A stretch of DNA of 64,000 bases from Flavisolibacter longurius (lineage in GTDB: Bacteria; Bacteroidota; Bacteroidia; Chitinophagales; Chitinophagaceae): positions 62,001 to 126,000 of the forward strand of contig JABUMY010000006.1 of the NCBI GenBank assembly GCA_013327885.1. The letters are read 5' to 3'. Numbering within the stretch: the stretch's first letter is position 1; every line of letters begins with the position of its first letter. The notes under the pieces were generated by a model. The model was not told the origin of the DNA. It saw only the letters and a list, made by a program, of their open reading frames with translations, and made no database searches. The translations under genes were made by a program, and so were the position numbers. Positions 36,117 to 45,482 of the stretch are shown piece after piece.

Positions 36117-38084
36117 TTAGTCACTTAGCAAGGCTTCATCCAGGGTGATAATCTTTTCAAATACAATTTCATACTCTTTGGTAGCAGCACCCAGTCGGGC
36201 AGAAACATCTTTGTAAGCAGCTTCTGTTTTTTTGAAGTCGTCTGCATTGGAATAGGTATCAGGATGGGAAAGTTTTGCCTCCAGTTCTGCCTTTTGCGCA
36301 TTGAGGGTTTCGACATCCTTTTCCAGCTTTTGAAACGCCTTTTGCTGTTTTTGCAGCTCTTTTTGCAAGGCAGACTTATCGGATTTTTGGGCAGGTTGTG
36401 CCGATGCTTTTGGCGCTGGCGTTTTTTCTTTCTTTACATTGTCTTCCTTGCCCTTTGCCTGTTGGCCGTTGCCACCCGGCTTTTCCGCCATCCGCTCGTT
36501 CCAGGCTACCCACTCCTCGTAATTGCCCTTGAATTCTTTGATCTCCTTGTCTTTGATCTCCCAGATCTTGTTAGCGACCTTGGAAATAAAATAACGGTCA
36601 TGGCTAACCAGAATGATCGTACCCTGGTAACGGTTGAGGGCATCGATCAGCAATTCGGTGGAATGCAGGTCCAAGTGGTTGGTCGGTTCATCCAGCAGAA
36701 GAAAGTTGGCTTTGCTGACAATGGTCTTTGCCAGGGCCACCCTTGCTTTTTCGCCTCCACTTAATACTTTGATCTTTTTATCAACATCATCACCGCTGAA
36801 TAAAAAACAACCCAGCAAGGTTCGCAACTCGAGGTCTGTTTTTTTAGCACGGGCGGTTTGCATTTCCTCCACCAATGTATTATTGATGTTCAGAGACTCC
36901 AGTTGGTGCTGCGCATAAAAGGCTTCGTCGATGTTGTGGCCCCATTTGCGTTCGCCTTCGATGGGCTCCGTGCCGGCAATAATGCGCAACAGCGTTGATT
37001 TACCTTTTCCGTTGGCACCGATGAGTGCTATTTTATCACCGCGTTCAATTTCTGCGGAAGCATTTTCCAGGATCTGTATATCCTTGAACTGTTTTGAAAC
37101 ATGCTTCAGTTCCACCAGAACTTTACCCGGCGTTTTGTCGATGCTGAAATTGATGCGGATATCCGGTCGCTCCAAAGCCACGTCTTCAATCCGCTCCAGC
37201 TTGTCCAGTTTTTTCATAATGCTTTGCGCCATGGCAGCCTTGCTGGCCTTGGCACGAAAGCGTTCAACCAGCCGCTCGTTCTGACGAATATAATCCTGCT
37301 GGTTTTCATAAGCCCGTTGCTGCAGGGCAATGCGTTCTACTTTTTCGGTTTCAAAAAAGTCGTAGTTGCCGTTGTAGATATGCAATTGCCGCTGGTAGAG
37401 CTCAACGATCTTTTTCACCATGCGGTTTAAAAAATATTTATCGTGACTCACAATTACCACGGCGCCTTTGTAGTGCGTCAGGTATTTTTCCAGCCATTCA
37501 ATGGAGGGAAGGTCAAGGTGGTTCGTTGGTTCATCGAGAAGCAGCAGATCCGGTGCCTGCAGGATCATTTTTGCCAGCAGCACCCGCATACGCCAGCCAC
37601 CACTGAATTCGCGGTAGGGGCGGGCCAGGTCGGCATTGCCAAAGCCAAGACCCTGCAACACTTCTTCGGTCTTGTGCTCAATTTCATAACCGCCGGCTTC
37701 TTCAAATTCGTGCAGTTTGTGGCTGTATTCCAGCAGCAGTTCTTCCGAAGAATCCGTTTCCAGCTTTTGGGTGATCTCGTCCAGTTCCTGCTGCACTTTG
37801 CGGGCCCGGTCAAAAGCATGCAGGGCCACCTGCAAAATCGATTCGTTGGTATCAAAGCTTAGCAGGTCCTGGTGCAGGTAGCCGATGGACGTGCTGCGAC
37901 TGCGTTCCACCGTGCCCCTTGTCGGCTGGTATTCGCCCACCAATAATTTCAGCAAGGTAGACTTACCAGTTCCGTTGTAGCCAACAAGGCCTATCCGCTC
38001 ACCCGGGTGGATATGCCAGGTGGCATCTTCCACAATTGTACGGGCACCAAATTCAAAAGTTATATTCTGCAGACCTGCGAGCAT
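36117..38084 (-). CDS. ABC-F family ATPase (ribosome-associated type)
   Basis: This 655-residue soluble protein has two ATP-binding cassettes and no membrane domain. Walker A motifs are GYNGTGKSTLLK and GANGKGKSTLLR, signatures are FSGGWRMRVLLAK and LSGGEKARVALAK, and Walker B motifs are LLLLDEPTNHLD in both halves. The linker between cassettes is Arg/Lys-rich (the P-site tRNA-interaction motif of the family). A long Lys/Ala/Pro tail and a C-terminal coiled coil (about 555-650) resemble Uup/YheS. Such proteins act on ribosomes during stalled translation. No antibiotic-resistance context is visible. Confidence 0.95.
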   Translation of the reverse strand: MLAGLQNITFEFGARTIVEDATWHIHPGERIGLVGYNGTGKSTLLKLLVGEYQPTRGTVERSRSTSIGYLHQDLLSFDTNESILQVALHAFDRARKVQQELDEITQKLETDSSEELLLEYSHKLHEFEEAGGYEIEHKTEEVLQGLGFGNADLARPYREFSGGWRMRVLLAKMILQAPDLLLLDEPTNHLDLPSIEWLEKYLTHYKGAVVIVSHDKYFLNRMVKKIVELYQRQLHIYNGNYDFFETEKVERIALQQRAYENQQDYIRQNERLVERFRAKASKAAMAQSIMKKLDKLERIEDVALERPDIRINFSIDKTPGKVLVELKHVSKQFKDIQILENASAEIERGDKIALIGANGKGKSTLLRIIAGTEPIEGERKWGHNIDEAFYAQHQLESLNINNTLVEEMQTARAKKTDLELRTLLGCFLFSGDDVDKKIKVLSGGEKARVALAKTIVSKANFLLLDEPTNHLDLHSTELLIDALNRYQGTIILVSHDRYFISKVANKIWEIKDKEIKEFKGNYEEWVAWNERMAEKPGGNGQQAKGKEDNVKKEKTPAPKASAQPAQKSDKSALQKELQKQQKAFQKLEKDVETLNAQKAELEAKLSHPDTYSNADDFKKTEAAYKDVSARLGAATKEYEIVFEKIITLDEALLSD

Positions 38085-38307
38085 TTGCTTGAAATTTTTA
38101 AATGATATTTTTTATTGTTGAAAGAAACAAAGGAAATCCAATCACATTCCAACGAAAACTCACGAACGTCTACCTCCTGTCTATCGTCTTTCGTTTCTCG
38201 TTTCCCCTTCTCAACAAGGCCGCAAATTTCTCAAAGTTTTTTGGTATTCGGGTTTGCTGCCGCGGTAAAACTGTGAAATCCTTTACAAAATGCGGACGAT
38301 TCCTGCC

Positions 38308-38315
38308 TAGTTTTG
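38308..38315 (+). promoter_or_regulatory. -7 box before the DUF3347 gene
   Basis: TAGTTTTG matches TAnnTTTG and lies 14 bases before the ATG at 38330, favouring that start over the long upstream open frame. Confidence 0.45.
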
Positions 38316-38329
38316 TCAAAACTTGCCTT

Positions 38330-38935
38330 ATGCGTAATTTGATCCTCCTATTTCTTCTCGCCGGCGCAGGTATTATTGCCTGGGTGGTTTTAAGCAAGCC
38401 CGAAAAAAAAGAACCAACCGAAAAGGCCGAAGCCATCGCCGTTTCCAAACACAGCACGGTCTTTAATGAGTCCATTGCCGCTGTTCTGAACGAGTACAAT
38501 ACGATCGCCGAAAATTTTGTCAACTGGGATTCGGCCGCTTCCAAAACAGCAGCCGCTTCGCTGATCACAAAGCTGGAAAGCCTGCAACTGGAAGAACTGA
38601 AAAAAGATTCTGCCGCCATTTTTGAAACAGCGGAAATGTTTATCACCAATGCAAAAGGAGATGCGCAAACGATCGCTTCCGAGAATGGTATACGTACACA
38701 GCGGGAAGCCTTCAATTCTATGACCGATAATCTTTACCAGTTCCTGAATACAGTGAATTACGATGGGCAAACAATTTACCTGCAGGAATGTCCCATGGCT
38801 TTTGACGATACCAAATCAGCTTTCTGGCTTAGCCAGAAAGACGAGATCCGCAATCCTTATCTCGGGCTTCACCACCCGCACTACGGCAAAGGCATGCTAG
38901 CCTGTGGCGAGAACAAAACCAAAATCGAAAATTGA
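38330..38935 (+). CDS. DUF3347 domain protein
   Basis: The 201-residue product begins MRNLILLFLLAGAGIIAWVV, an N-terminal membrane anchor, then an acidic Lys/Glu-rich spacer and a helical domain. It ends with the family phrase CPMAFDDTKSAFWLSQKDE and GMLACGENK. This domain is common in Bacteroidota next to heavy-metal efflux systems, where the cysteines and Met may bind copper, but no such system is here. It starts a plus-strand set with the TonB receptor (13-base gap) and M28 peptidase (50-base gap). Confidence 0.85.
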   Translation: MRNLILLFLLAGAGIIAWVVLSKPEKKEPTEKAEAIAVSKHSTVFNESIAAVLNEYNTIAENFVNWDSAASKTAAASLITKLESLQLEELKKDSAAIFETAEMFITNAKGDAQTIASENGIRTQREAFNSMTDNLYQFLNTVNYDGQTIYLQECPMAFDDTKSAFWLSQKDEIRNPYLGLHHPHYGKGMLACGENKTKIEN

Positions 38936-38948
38936 TTGTTACTTATTC

Positions 38949-41300
38949 ATGGGAATACGCTCCGGGTTCATTGGGTTGTTTCTGTTTATGACGGTGATTG
39001 GTTTTTCGCAGGAAAAATTTACCATCAATGGTTATGTTAAGGACAGCCTGAGCGGCGAATCAGTGATGGGAGCCACGGTTGCTGCCGGCGGACGAACAGT
39101 AAACACCAACCAATACGGGTTTTATTCGCTAACACTGGAGTCGGGTAGCTACGAACTCCTGGTTTCCCATGTTTCCTATCTCACCTTTTCCCAGTCCGTC
39201 CAGCTGACAAAAAACATTGAGCAAACCATTTTGCTGCTGCCACGGTCATCGGCCCTTAACGAAGTGGTGGTTTTCAGCCGCCGGCGTGATGCCAATGTGC
39301 GCAATGCACAAATGGGACAGATCGATCTTTCCATTAGCCAGATCAAAAATGTACCGGCTTTTTTGGGGGAGGTGGATATCCTGAAAGCCATCCAGCTTTT
39401 ACCAGGCGTACGCAATGCAGGTGAGGGCAATGCTGGCTTTTATGTTCGCGGAGGCGGACCGGATCAAAACCTGATCATGCTGGACGATGCCGTTGTGTAC
39501 AACACGGGCCACCTGTTTGGTTTTTTTTCCATCTTTAATTCGGATGCCATTAAAAACACCTCGCTGATCAAAGGGGGCATGCCGGCGCAATACGGCGGCC
39601 GTTTGTCATCGGTGCTGGATGTACAGATGAAAGACGGCAACAGCAACCAATTTATCACCGAAGGTGGTATCGGGCTAATTGCTTCCCGGGTTTCGGTACA
39701 AGGTCCGGTGGTAAAAGACAAATCATCGTTTATTGTTTCGGCAAGGCGAACTTATATCGATGCCCTGGTAAAACCCTTTGTCAAAAAGGAAAGCAATTTT
39801 TATGGCTCCGGTTATTATTTCTATGACCTGAATGCAAAATTCAATTACCGGTTTTCGGAAAAAGACCGCTTGTACGTAAGTGGTTATTTTGGCCGTGATG
39901 TTTTTACGTTCAACAACGCCAAGCTTTCCTTCAACGCCAATATTCCCTGGGGCAATGCAACCGGTACAGTGCGGTGGAACCATGTGTTCAACCGGAAGCT
40001 CTTCGCCAACACAACACTTGTTTACAACGATTACAATTTTTCCTTTGGCGCTGCCCAAAATAATTTCGAGATCAAGCTGGCTTCTGGCATAAAGGACGGA
40101 ACGGCTAAAATGGATTTTGATTATTACCCATCAGGGTCGCACAAGATAAAATTTGGCGGCCTTTTGACGCATCACAAGTTCACACCCAACGTAACCTCGG
40201 GCCGACAGGACAGCGTGATTTTTGCGCCCAGCAATGCCAGCGAAAAACGGGCAATTGAAACAGCGCTTTATATCCAGGACGATTGGGATGTAAGCCGGAA
40301 ACTTAAACTGAATTATGGGCTTCGTTGGAGCAACTTTACGCAGATCGGTCCGTACACCCGATACGTGGTGGACGCTAACCAAAATAAGCTTGACAGCACT
40401 GTTTACAATGGCTGGGACGGCGTAAAAACGTATGGTGGACTGGAACCACGTTTTACGGCGAGGTACACACTGACTGACGCCGCTTCGCTCAAAGCTTCTG
40501 TTACCCGCAACCTGCAATACATACACCTGGTGAGCAATGCCGGTACCACGCTGCCAACCGATCTTTGGGTGCCCAGCACTTTGCGGGTGGCGCCACAAAA
40601 AAGCTGGCAATATGCCGCCGGCTATTTTCATAACCTGGCTGATAACACCTACGAAACATCGGTGGAGGTTTATTACAAAACCATGCAGAACCAGATCGAA
40701 TACCGCGAAGGCTATTCACCCTCTTTGCTAGACCCGGAAGAAGAATTTGTGTTTGGTAAAGGATGGAGTTATGGGGCTGAATTTTTGGTGAACAAAACCC
40801 GCGGCCGCCTAACCGGCTGGGTAGGGTATACCTTGTCGTGGACCTGGCGGCAATTTGACCAGTTAAATGATGGGCAGAAATTTCCGGCCAAGTACGACCG
40901 CCGGCATGACCTATCCATTGTTGCTACCTATGAACAAAATAAAAACTGGCGGTTTGGTGCCGTTTTTGTCTATGCCACCGGTAACGCCACCTCCTTACCG
41001 CAACGTTTTTACATTTTGAATGGTGTACTAACGCAGGAGTATAGCCGCATAAATCAATACCGCCTGGCGCCTTATCACCGCATAGACCTTTCGGCAACCT
41101 ACACGCCAACACCCAAGCCGGGCAAGCGTTTGCGGAGCTACTGGGTTTTCAGCATTTACAATGCATACAGTCGCGCCAATCCTTATTTCATTTACTTTAA
41201 CCAGGAAGGCAGTCCGTACGATGGTACGCTGAAAGTGCAGGCCAAACAGGTTTCTCTTTTTCCCATCCTGCCTTCCGTTTCGTGGAATTTTCGGTTTTAA
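38949..41300 (+). CDS. TonB-dependent receptor with carboxypeptidase-regulatory domain
   Basis: The 783-residue product has a signal peptide (MGIRSGFIGLFLFMTVIGFSQ), a CarboxypepD_reg-like domain at about 22-100 (INGYVKDSLSGESVMGATV), a plug domain at about 120-225 (LKAIQLLPGVRNAGEGNAGFYVRGGG, LIMLDDAVVYNTGHLFG) and a beta-barrel ending PSVSWNFRF, the usual C-terminal Phe for Bam insertion. It lacks a SusD partner. It probably imports a metal complex or other small ligand. The preceding DUF3347 gene suggests metal transport, as an inference from neighbour type. Start ATG 38949 is 13 bases after the DUF3347 stop. Confidence 0.9.
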   Translation: MGIRSGFIGLFLFMTVIGFSQEKFTINGYVKDSLSGESVMGATVAAGGRTVNTNQYGFYSLTLESGSYELLVSHVSYLTFSQSVQLTKNIEQTILLLPRSSALNEVVVFSRRRDANVRNAQMGQIDLSISQIKNVPAFLGEVDILKAIQLLPGVRNAGEGNAGFYVRGGGPDQNLIMLDDAVVYNTGHLFGFFSIFNSDAIKNTSLIKGGMPAQYGGRLSSVLDVQMKDGNSNQFITEGGIGLIASRVSVQGPVVKDKSSFIVSARRTYIDALVKPFVKKESNFYGSGYYFYDLNAKFNYRFSEKDRLYVSGYFGRDVFTFNNAKLSFNANIPWGNATGTVRWNHVFNRKLFANTTLVYNDYNFSFGAAQNNFEIKLASGIKDGTAKMDFDYYPSGSHKIKFGGLLTHHKFTPNVTSGRQDSVIFAPSNASEKRAIETALYIQDDWDVSRKLKLNYGLRWSNFTQIGPYTRYVVDANQNKLDSTVYNGWDGVKTYGGLEPRFTARYTLTDAASLKASVTRNLQYIHLVSNAGTTLPTDLWVPSTLRVAPQKSWQYAAGYFHNLADNTYETSVEVYYKTMQNQIEYREGYSPSLLDPEEEFVFGKGWSYGAEFLVNKTRGRLTGWVGYTLSWTWRQFDQLNDGQKFPAKYDRRHDLSIVATYEQNKNWRFGAVFVYATGNATSLPQRFYILNGVLTQEYSRINQYRLAPYHRIDLSATYTPTPKPGKRLRSYWVFSIYNAYSRANPYFIYFNQEGSPYDGTLKVQAKQVSLFPILPSVSWNFRF

Positions 41301-41350
41301 AATGCGGAAAGCTTAGATTCGCTTTCTTCAAACATCTAATCAAGAACAGC

Positions 41351-42922
41351 ATGAGAAAATTTCTGTTACTGGCAGCCGCACAGGCATCGTTTTGCCTGCT
41401 GCAGGCGCAAAAAGAAGGTGACGCCACCATCATCAACAAGTTAAAAACCGAAGGCATGAATGCGTCGCAGGTCATGGACCATGCCTTTTACCTGACCGAT
41501 GTGAGTGGCCCTCGCTTAACAGCATCACCCGGTTTTATGAACGCTGCCAAATGGGCCAAAACAAAGCTGGAAGGCTGGGGACTGAAAAATGTCCAGATCG
41601 AAAGCTGGGGCGAATTTGGCAAAGGCTGGCAGCAGGACCGTTGCTATGTTGCCATGACGAAACCGTATTATGTCCCCATGATCGCACAAAGCCGTGCGTG
41701 GACAGGCAGCACGCCGGGCAAAGGCATTGCGCAGGGTGGCGTGGTGTTGATAAAAGCAAAAGACTCTGCAGAATTAATGCAATATGCCGGCAAGGTGCAA
41801 GGCAAAATTGTGATGCTTTGGAGCAATGATACACTAAAGCCCAGTTTTAAAGCAGATGCCAGCCGGTACAGCGATGAAGAGCTGGAGAAAATGGCCAAGG
41901 CAGAAATGCGCCAGGCGGCACAAGGCCAACGGCAAGCCAATCCATCGATGATGCAGGCCTTTGCTGCAAGACAAGCGTTTACCCGTGCGCTGAATGCGTT
42001 TTACCTGAAAGAAAAGCCGGCACTTGTTCTTGGTGTTAGTCGCGGCAGCGAAGGGACCATTTTTGTACAGGGCGGAGGCCAGTACACCAAAGATGCACCG
42101 GTTGGCCCGGCCAGCGTGGTACTTTCTACAGATGACTACCTGCGTCTTCAACGCCTGGTGAACGCCGGCGTTCCGGTAGAAATGGAGATGGATGTCAAAA
42201 CCACTTTTTTTGAAAAGGACCCTAATGGCTACAACGTCATCGCCGAAATCCCGGGCACCGACCCGAAACTGAAAGATGAAGTGGTGATGCTGGGCGGTCA
42301 CCTCGACTCCTGGCATGGTGCCACCGGTGCTACCGACAACGCAGCCGGATGCGCTGTGATGATGGAAGCCGTTCGCCTGCTGAAGCAAACCGGCTTTCAG
42401 CCACGTCGCACCATCCGCATTGCGCTGTGGGGAGGCGAAGAGCAGGGTCTGCACGGTTCCCGCAACTATGTAAAAATGCATGTGGCTGACCCGGTAACAA
42501 TGGAATTAAAACCGGCGCACGAAAAGATCACCGCTTACTATAACCTTGATAATGGTACGGGTAAGATCCGTGGCGTATACCTGCAGGGGAACGAGGCGAT
42601 CAAGCCAATTTTCGCAAGCTGGCTTGAGCCTTTCAAAGACCTGGGTGCAACCACCATTACCATCAACAACACCGGCGGTACTGACCACCTGGCGTTTGAT
42701 GCGGTTGGCGTTCCTGGTTTCCAATTCATCCAGGACGAAATTGCTTATGATACCCGTACGCACCATACCAACATGGATACCTACGATCACCTTGTGCCGG
42801 AAGACCTGAAACAGGCCGCTACCGTAGTTGCCGCATTTGTTTACAACTCGGCGCAACGCGACGAAAAACTGCCACGCAAGGAGCTGCCGAAACCAAGGCC
42901 AGCCAACCGGACAGGGTTTTAA
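41351..42922 (+). CDS. M28 family zinc peptidase
   Basis: The 523-residue secreted aminopeptidase-like protein has a signal peptide (MRKFLLLAAAQASFCLLQAQ), a PA-like inserted domain and the M28 core. The two-zinc site is readable: GGHLDSWHG (His at about 317), ATDNAAG (Asp at about 329), WGGEEQGLHGS (catalytic Glu and ligand at about 363/364) and later TRTHHTNMDTYD (last His). It would trim N-terminal residues from peptides in the periplasm or outside the cell. It is 50 bases after the TonB receptor. Confidence 0.93.
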   Translation: MRKFLLLAAAQASFCLLQAQKEGDATIINKLKTEGMNASQVMDHAFYLTDVSGPRLTASPGFMNAAKWAKTKLEGWGLKNVQIESWGEFGKGWQQDRCYVAMTKPYYVPMIAQSRAWTGSTPGKGIAQGGVVLIKAKDSAELMQYAGKVQGKIVMLWSNDTLKPSFKADASRYSDEELEKMAKAEMRQAAQGQRQANPSMMQAFAARQAFTRALNAFYLKEKPALVLGVSRGSEGTIFVQGGGQYTKDAPVGPASVVLSTDDYLRLQRLVNAGVPVEMEMDVKTTFFEKDPNGYNVIAEIPGTDPKLKDEVVMLGGHLDSWHGATGATDNAAGCAVMMEAVRLLKQTGFQPRRTIRIALWGGEEQGLHGSRNYVKMHVADPVTMELKPAHEKITAYYNLDNGTGKIRGVYLQGNEAIKPIFASWLEPFKDLGATTITINNTGGTDHLAFDAVGVPGFQFIQDEIAYDTRTHHTNMDTYDHLVPEDLKQAATVVAAFVYNSAQRDEKLPRKELPKPRPANRTGF

Positions 42923-42942
42923 CCTACAGAATATTTTACACG

Positions 42943-42971
42943 AAAAAAGGAAGCACTTTGCTTCCTTTTTT
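42943..42971 (+). terminator. Terminator after the M28 peptidase gene
   Basis: AAAAAAGGAAGCA and TGCTTCCTTTTTT arms around CTT, with a T run to 42972. The converging hypothetical gene starts its stop at 43019, so it may serve both. Confidence 0.88.
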
Positions 42972-43018
42972 TATTTCGATATGTATTGTTATAGCAGAAG
43001 CGATAACCGCTTCTCTCT

Positions 43019-44062
43019 TTAGTATCTATCTACTGCTTTTTCAAAAACGTAGGTGATCTTTCTTTTGTCGTTCAGGTCTTCGTAAAACGAATCAAGGTAA
43101 TCGGTCATTTCGGCCCTTATTTTTTTGGGTAAAAGCTCAAAGCCGTTTACCAGTGCGTACATAAATTCCTTTTTCTCTTTAAAAAGTTTGATGGCTTCTG
43201 CGATCTCTTCTTTTTCCCTGGGAATGCCGCGGTAAAAGCGGTCGGTTACTTTTTCGATGGCAAACTCTTGCTGGGGAACCGCGTATGGTGCATTTACCAT
43301 ACCGCAATAGTCAAAGTCATAAGGAATTACATAAGGGAAGGAGATAGTATCGGTCAGCAGTTGAACGTAACGAATGTTGTGGTTATTGGGCAGCGACCAA
43401 TCCGTATTGCCGATCATGTACTGGAACATGGAAACGATGGTCATTTGGGCCCGGTCGGTCATGCTGCCATTGTTAATTTTTTTCTCATATTCCCGGCTGT
43501 TGTTACGCTTGGCCACAGCATCAACGTCCTCAATCAAAAAGCCGTATTGGGAATATTCTTTCTTCGTCTGCACATCCTTGTAACTCATTTTTGCCAGCCG
43601 CACACCAAAGCTTAGATCGGTGAGCATGTTGTACATTTTGTACACCAGGAATTCTTTAAGCAGCAACTCTTCATCGTATTTCGATTGCGAACAACCGCAA
43701 ACAAGTTTCAGGCGTTTCAGCCCGCTTAGCTTGGTGGCTTTTTGTTTTTTAAAATCCAACGAAAGCGAAGGCATCACGCAGGTGGTGCGACGAAACTCGC
43801 CCCGTGCTGCCAACTGGATTTCTTCGGTAACCGGCTCGAAACCCGGCAGCGTAAACGTTACCGTGGCCGGCTGGAAAACCTTTTTTTGCCGCTTGTTTTT
43901 GATGCGGCGAAAATCGCTTTCCAATTTGATCTCGACCGGGTCAGGGGCGGTAAAAAAGAATTTGTTCTTCAGGAGTGTTTTAAACTCTTTGTCGGTTGAA
44001 TCCTGCGCAAATAAAAGTACCGGGCAAACGGCGGCACACAAGATCAATAGCAACTGTTTCAT
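43019..44062 (-). CDS. Secreted CotH-like (kinase-fold) protein
   Basis: The 347-residue product has a signal peptide (MKQLLLILCAAVCPVLLFAQ). The rest follows the layout of spore-coat protein CotH and its bacterial relatives: an early RGEFRRTT...PSLSLDFKK (cf. the RG.S..FPKK segment), a helix with ELLLKEFLVYKMYNML, YGFLIEDVDAVAKR, then GNTDWSLPNNHN (218-229) and IPYDFDYCG (about 246-254). In CotH-type atypical kinases an N-x-D...N and a D-F/M-D motif hold ATP and metal. This match is by pattern only and is my inference; I cannot confirm phosphotransfer. The gene is not in a clear operon. Confidence 0.6.
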   Translation of the reverse strand: MKQLLLILCAAVCPVLLFAQDSTDKEFKTLLKNKFFFTAPDPVEIKLESDFRRIKNKRQKKVFQPATVTFTLPGFEPVTEEIQLAARGEFRRTTCVMPSLSLDFKKQKATKLSGLKRLKLVCGCSQSKYDEELLLKEFLVYKMYNMLTDLSFGVRLAKMSYKDVQTKKEYSQYGFLIEDVDAVAKRNNSREYEKKINNGSMTDRAQMTIVSMFQYMIGNTDWSLPNNHNIRYVQLLTDTISFPYVIPYDFDYCGMVNAPYAVPQQEFAIEKVTDRFYRGIPREKEEIAEAIKLFKEKKEFMYALVNGFELLPKKIRAEMTDYLDSFYEDLNDKRKITYVFEKAVDRY

Positions 44063-44309
44063 GCAGAAAGTATTAGGAAAATATTGGTTTTGATTTCAAG
44101 GTACATAATCCGGGAGCATGCACCAAGAGTTTTTGGTTGAACTGGGCCGCAAGCCAGTTAAATGGAACAATTTTGTAACATGAACCGTTTCTTTTTAAGG
44201 AAGAAATACAATTTCCCCTATGACGGAGCCCATGATATGGAAGAAAATTATGCACTTCCCGTTCCAATTGAAAGGGTCAAAAACTAAAACGAGAAAACCG
44301 ACTACATCA

Positions 44310-45404
44310 CTATTGCCCTTGCTTTTCGTATCGAAAGCGGATCATGGCATTTTTCTGCTCGGTGGAAGTAATGGTCACCTGGTGGCGCTTGTCACCATCC
44401 TGGATGATCATTAATGACGTATTGGGGGGGATAGTTCCCAGGTTTTCGGCCACCATCACAAGTGTATGTTCCGGTTGCGATTCGTCGATCTGCAGGGTAT
44501 ACGTGATGGGCTTGTTCGACAGGCGCTTGTTGGCCAGCAGCATAGCCCCGTCGAGGTAAATGCTCACCGTATCGTTGTCAATTTCACCGTTATCATAAAT
44601 GCTGATCGCCACTTCGCTGTTGGTCAAAACGATGGTCCTTATCAGCTCATTCTTACGGTCGCGAATGGTAGCCGGTGTTGGCTTTATTTTGGGAACGACG
44701 GCCGGTTTCACCGCAACCGTTGTCTCGTCGGGCTTTTTTGCCTCAGTTTGCACCGGGGCCGGTTTGGCAATGGTCTCTTTCACGGGCGGTTCCGGCTTTG
44801 GTGCTGTTTTCGCCGTGGTCGTTTCTTTTTTAGCGGGAGTTTTGGTTGAATTCTTTGGCGGTGATTTTACCGTAGTTGTCGTCTGCGGGTCGGGCTTTGG
44901 CTTTTTGTTACGCAAAAAAGGCTCTACATAAAAATCCGATGTGGTCACTTTGCGTAGGAAAACTTTTCCGCCACCACAGTCGCCGCCTTTTTTCACGTCA
45001 TAATAAGGGTCGTTTTTTTCGTAGGCACTTGTATAGATACCTTCCAGGAACTCTTCACGGCCGGACCGCGAGTAAATCAACCGGCACTTCATGATACAGG
45101 CCACGGAGCCGCCGGCCATTTTCAGCTCAACGGTTTTGATCTCCTGTACCAGGGCTGCGTTGGATGTTTTTGTATAGTTGCCGGTAAAAGTGGCTTTGCC
45201 GTAAAACCGGGTATCAAGGTAAGAATAGGTGACACCGGAAATGCTGTTCTTTTTGCTTTGATCCAATTGTACTTCGTACTTGTATTGCTCACCGCCTTCG
45301 GTGATAAAATACCCCCGCCAGATGCCGGAAATATCCTGGCCAAAAACAAGGCAGGAGGGAAGAAGAAGGAATACCGGTAACAGGATTCGTACAATTTTCT
45401 TCAT
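44310..45404 (-). CDS. Secreted protein with Lys/Pro/Thr-rich linker
   Basis: The 364-residue product has a signal peptide (MKKIVRILLPVFLLLPSCLVFGQ), an N-terminal beta-rich domain (DISGIWRGYFITEGGEQYKYEV) at about 24-160, a low-complexity linker rich in Thr, Lys and Pro at about 170-255, and a C-terminal beta domain (IRTIVLTNSEVAISIYDNGEIDNDTVSIYLDG). The second domain is common in Bacteroidota secreted proteins. The linker fits a periplasm- or surface-spanning tether. Function unknown. It is divergent from thrS. Confidence 0.75.
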   Translation of the reverse strand: MKKIVRILLPVFLLLPSCLVFGQDISGIWRGYFITEGGEQYKYEVQLDQSKKNSISGVTYSYLDTRFYGKATFTGNYTKTSNAALVQEIKTVELKMAGGSVACIMKCRLIYSRSGREEFLEGIYTSAYEKNDPYYDVKKGGDCGGGKVFLRKVTTSDFYVEPFLRNKKPKPDPQTTTTVKSPPKNSTKTPAKKETTTAKTAPKPEPPVKETIAKPAPVQTEAKKPDETTVAVKPAVVPKIKPTPATIRDRKNELIRTIVLTNSEVAISIYDNGEIDNDTVSIYLDGAMLLANKRLSNKPITYTLQIDESQPEHTLVMVAENLGTIPPNTSLMIIQDGDKRHQVTITSTEQKNAMIRFRYEKQGQ

Positions 45405-45443
45405 AGCAGCGTGAAATTAACGAAAGCCACAGTTACAGGAATC

Positions 45444-45473
45444 GTTGTACTAAGTATGAAAGTGTTAATTTTG
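45444..45473 (+). promoter_or_regulatory. Promoter of thrS
   Basis: GTTG (45444-45447) and TAATTTTG (45466-45473) are 18 bases apart, matching the Bacteroidota TTTG/TAnnTTTG promoter. The leader to the ATG at 45483 would be only a few bases, so thrS is translated from a very short 5' end. This rules out a T-box or other leader control. Confidence 0.5.
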
Positions 45474-45482
45474 CCGCTCTTT

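Noticed and set aside
44220-44414. Possible small gene between the CotH-like and linker-protein genes
   Set aside because: The 64-codon frame overlaps the end of the neighbouring gene on the other strand and has no features.
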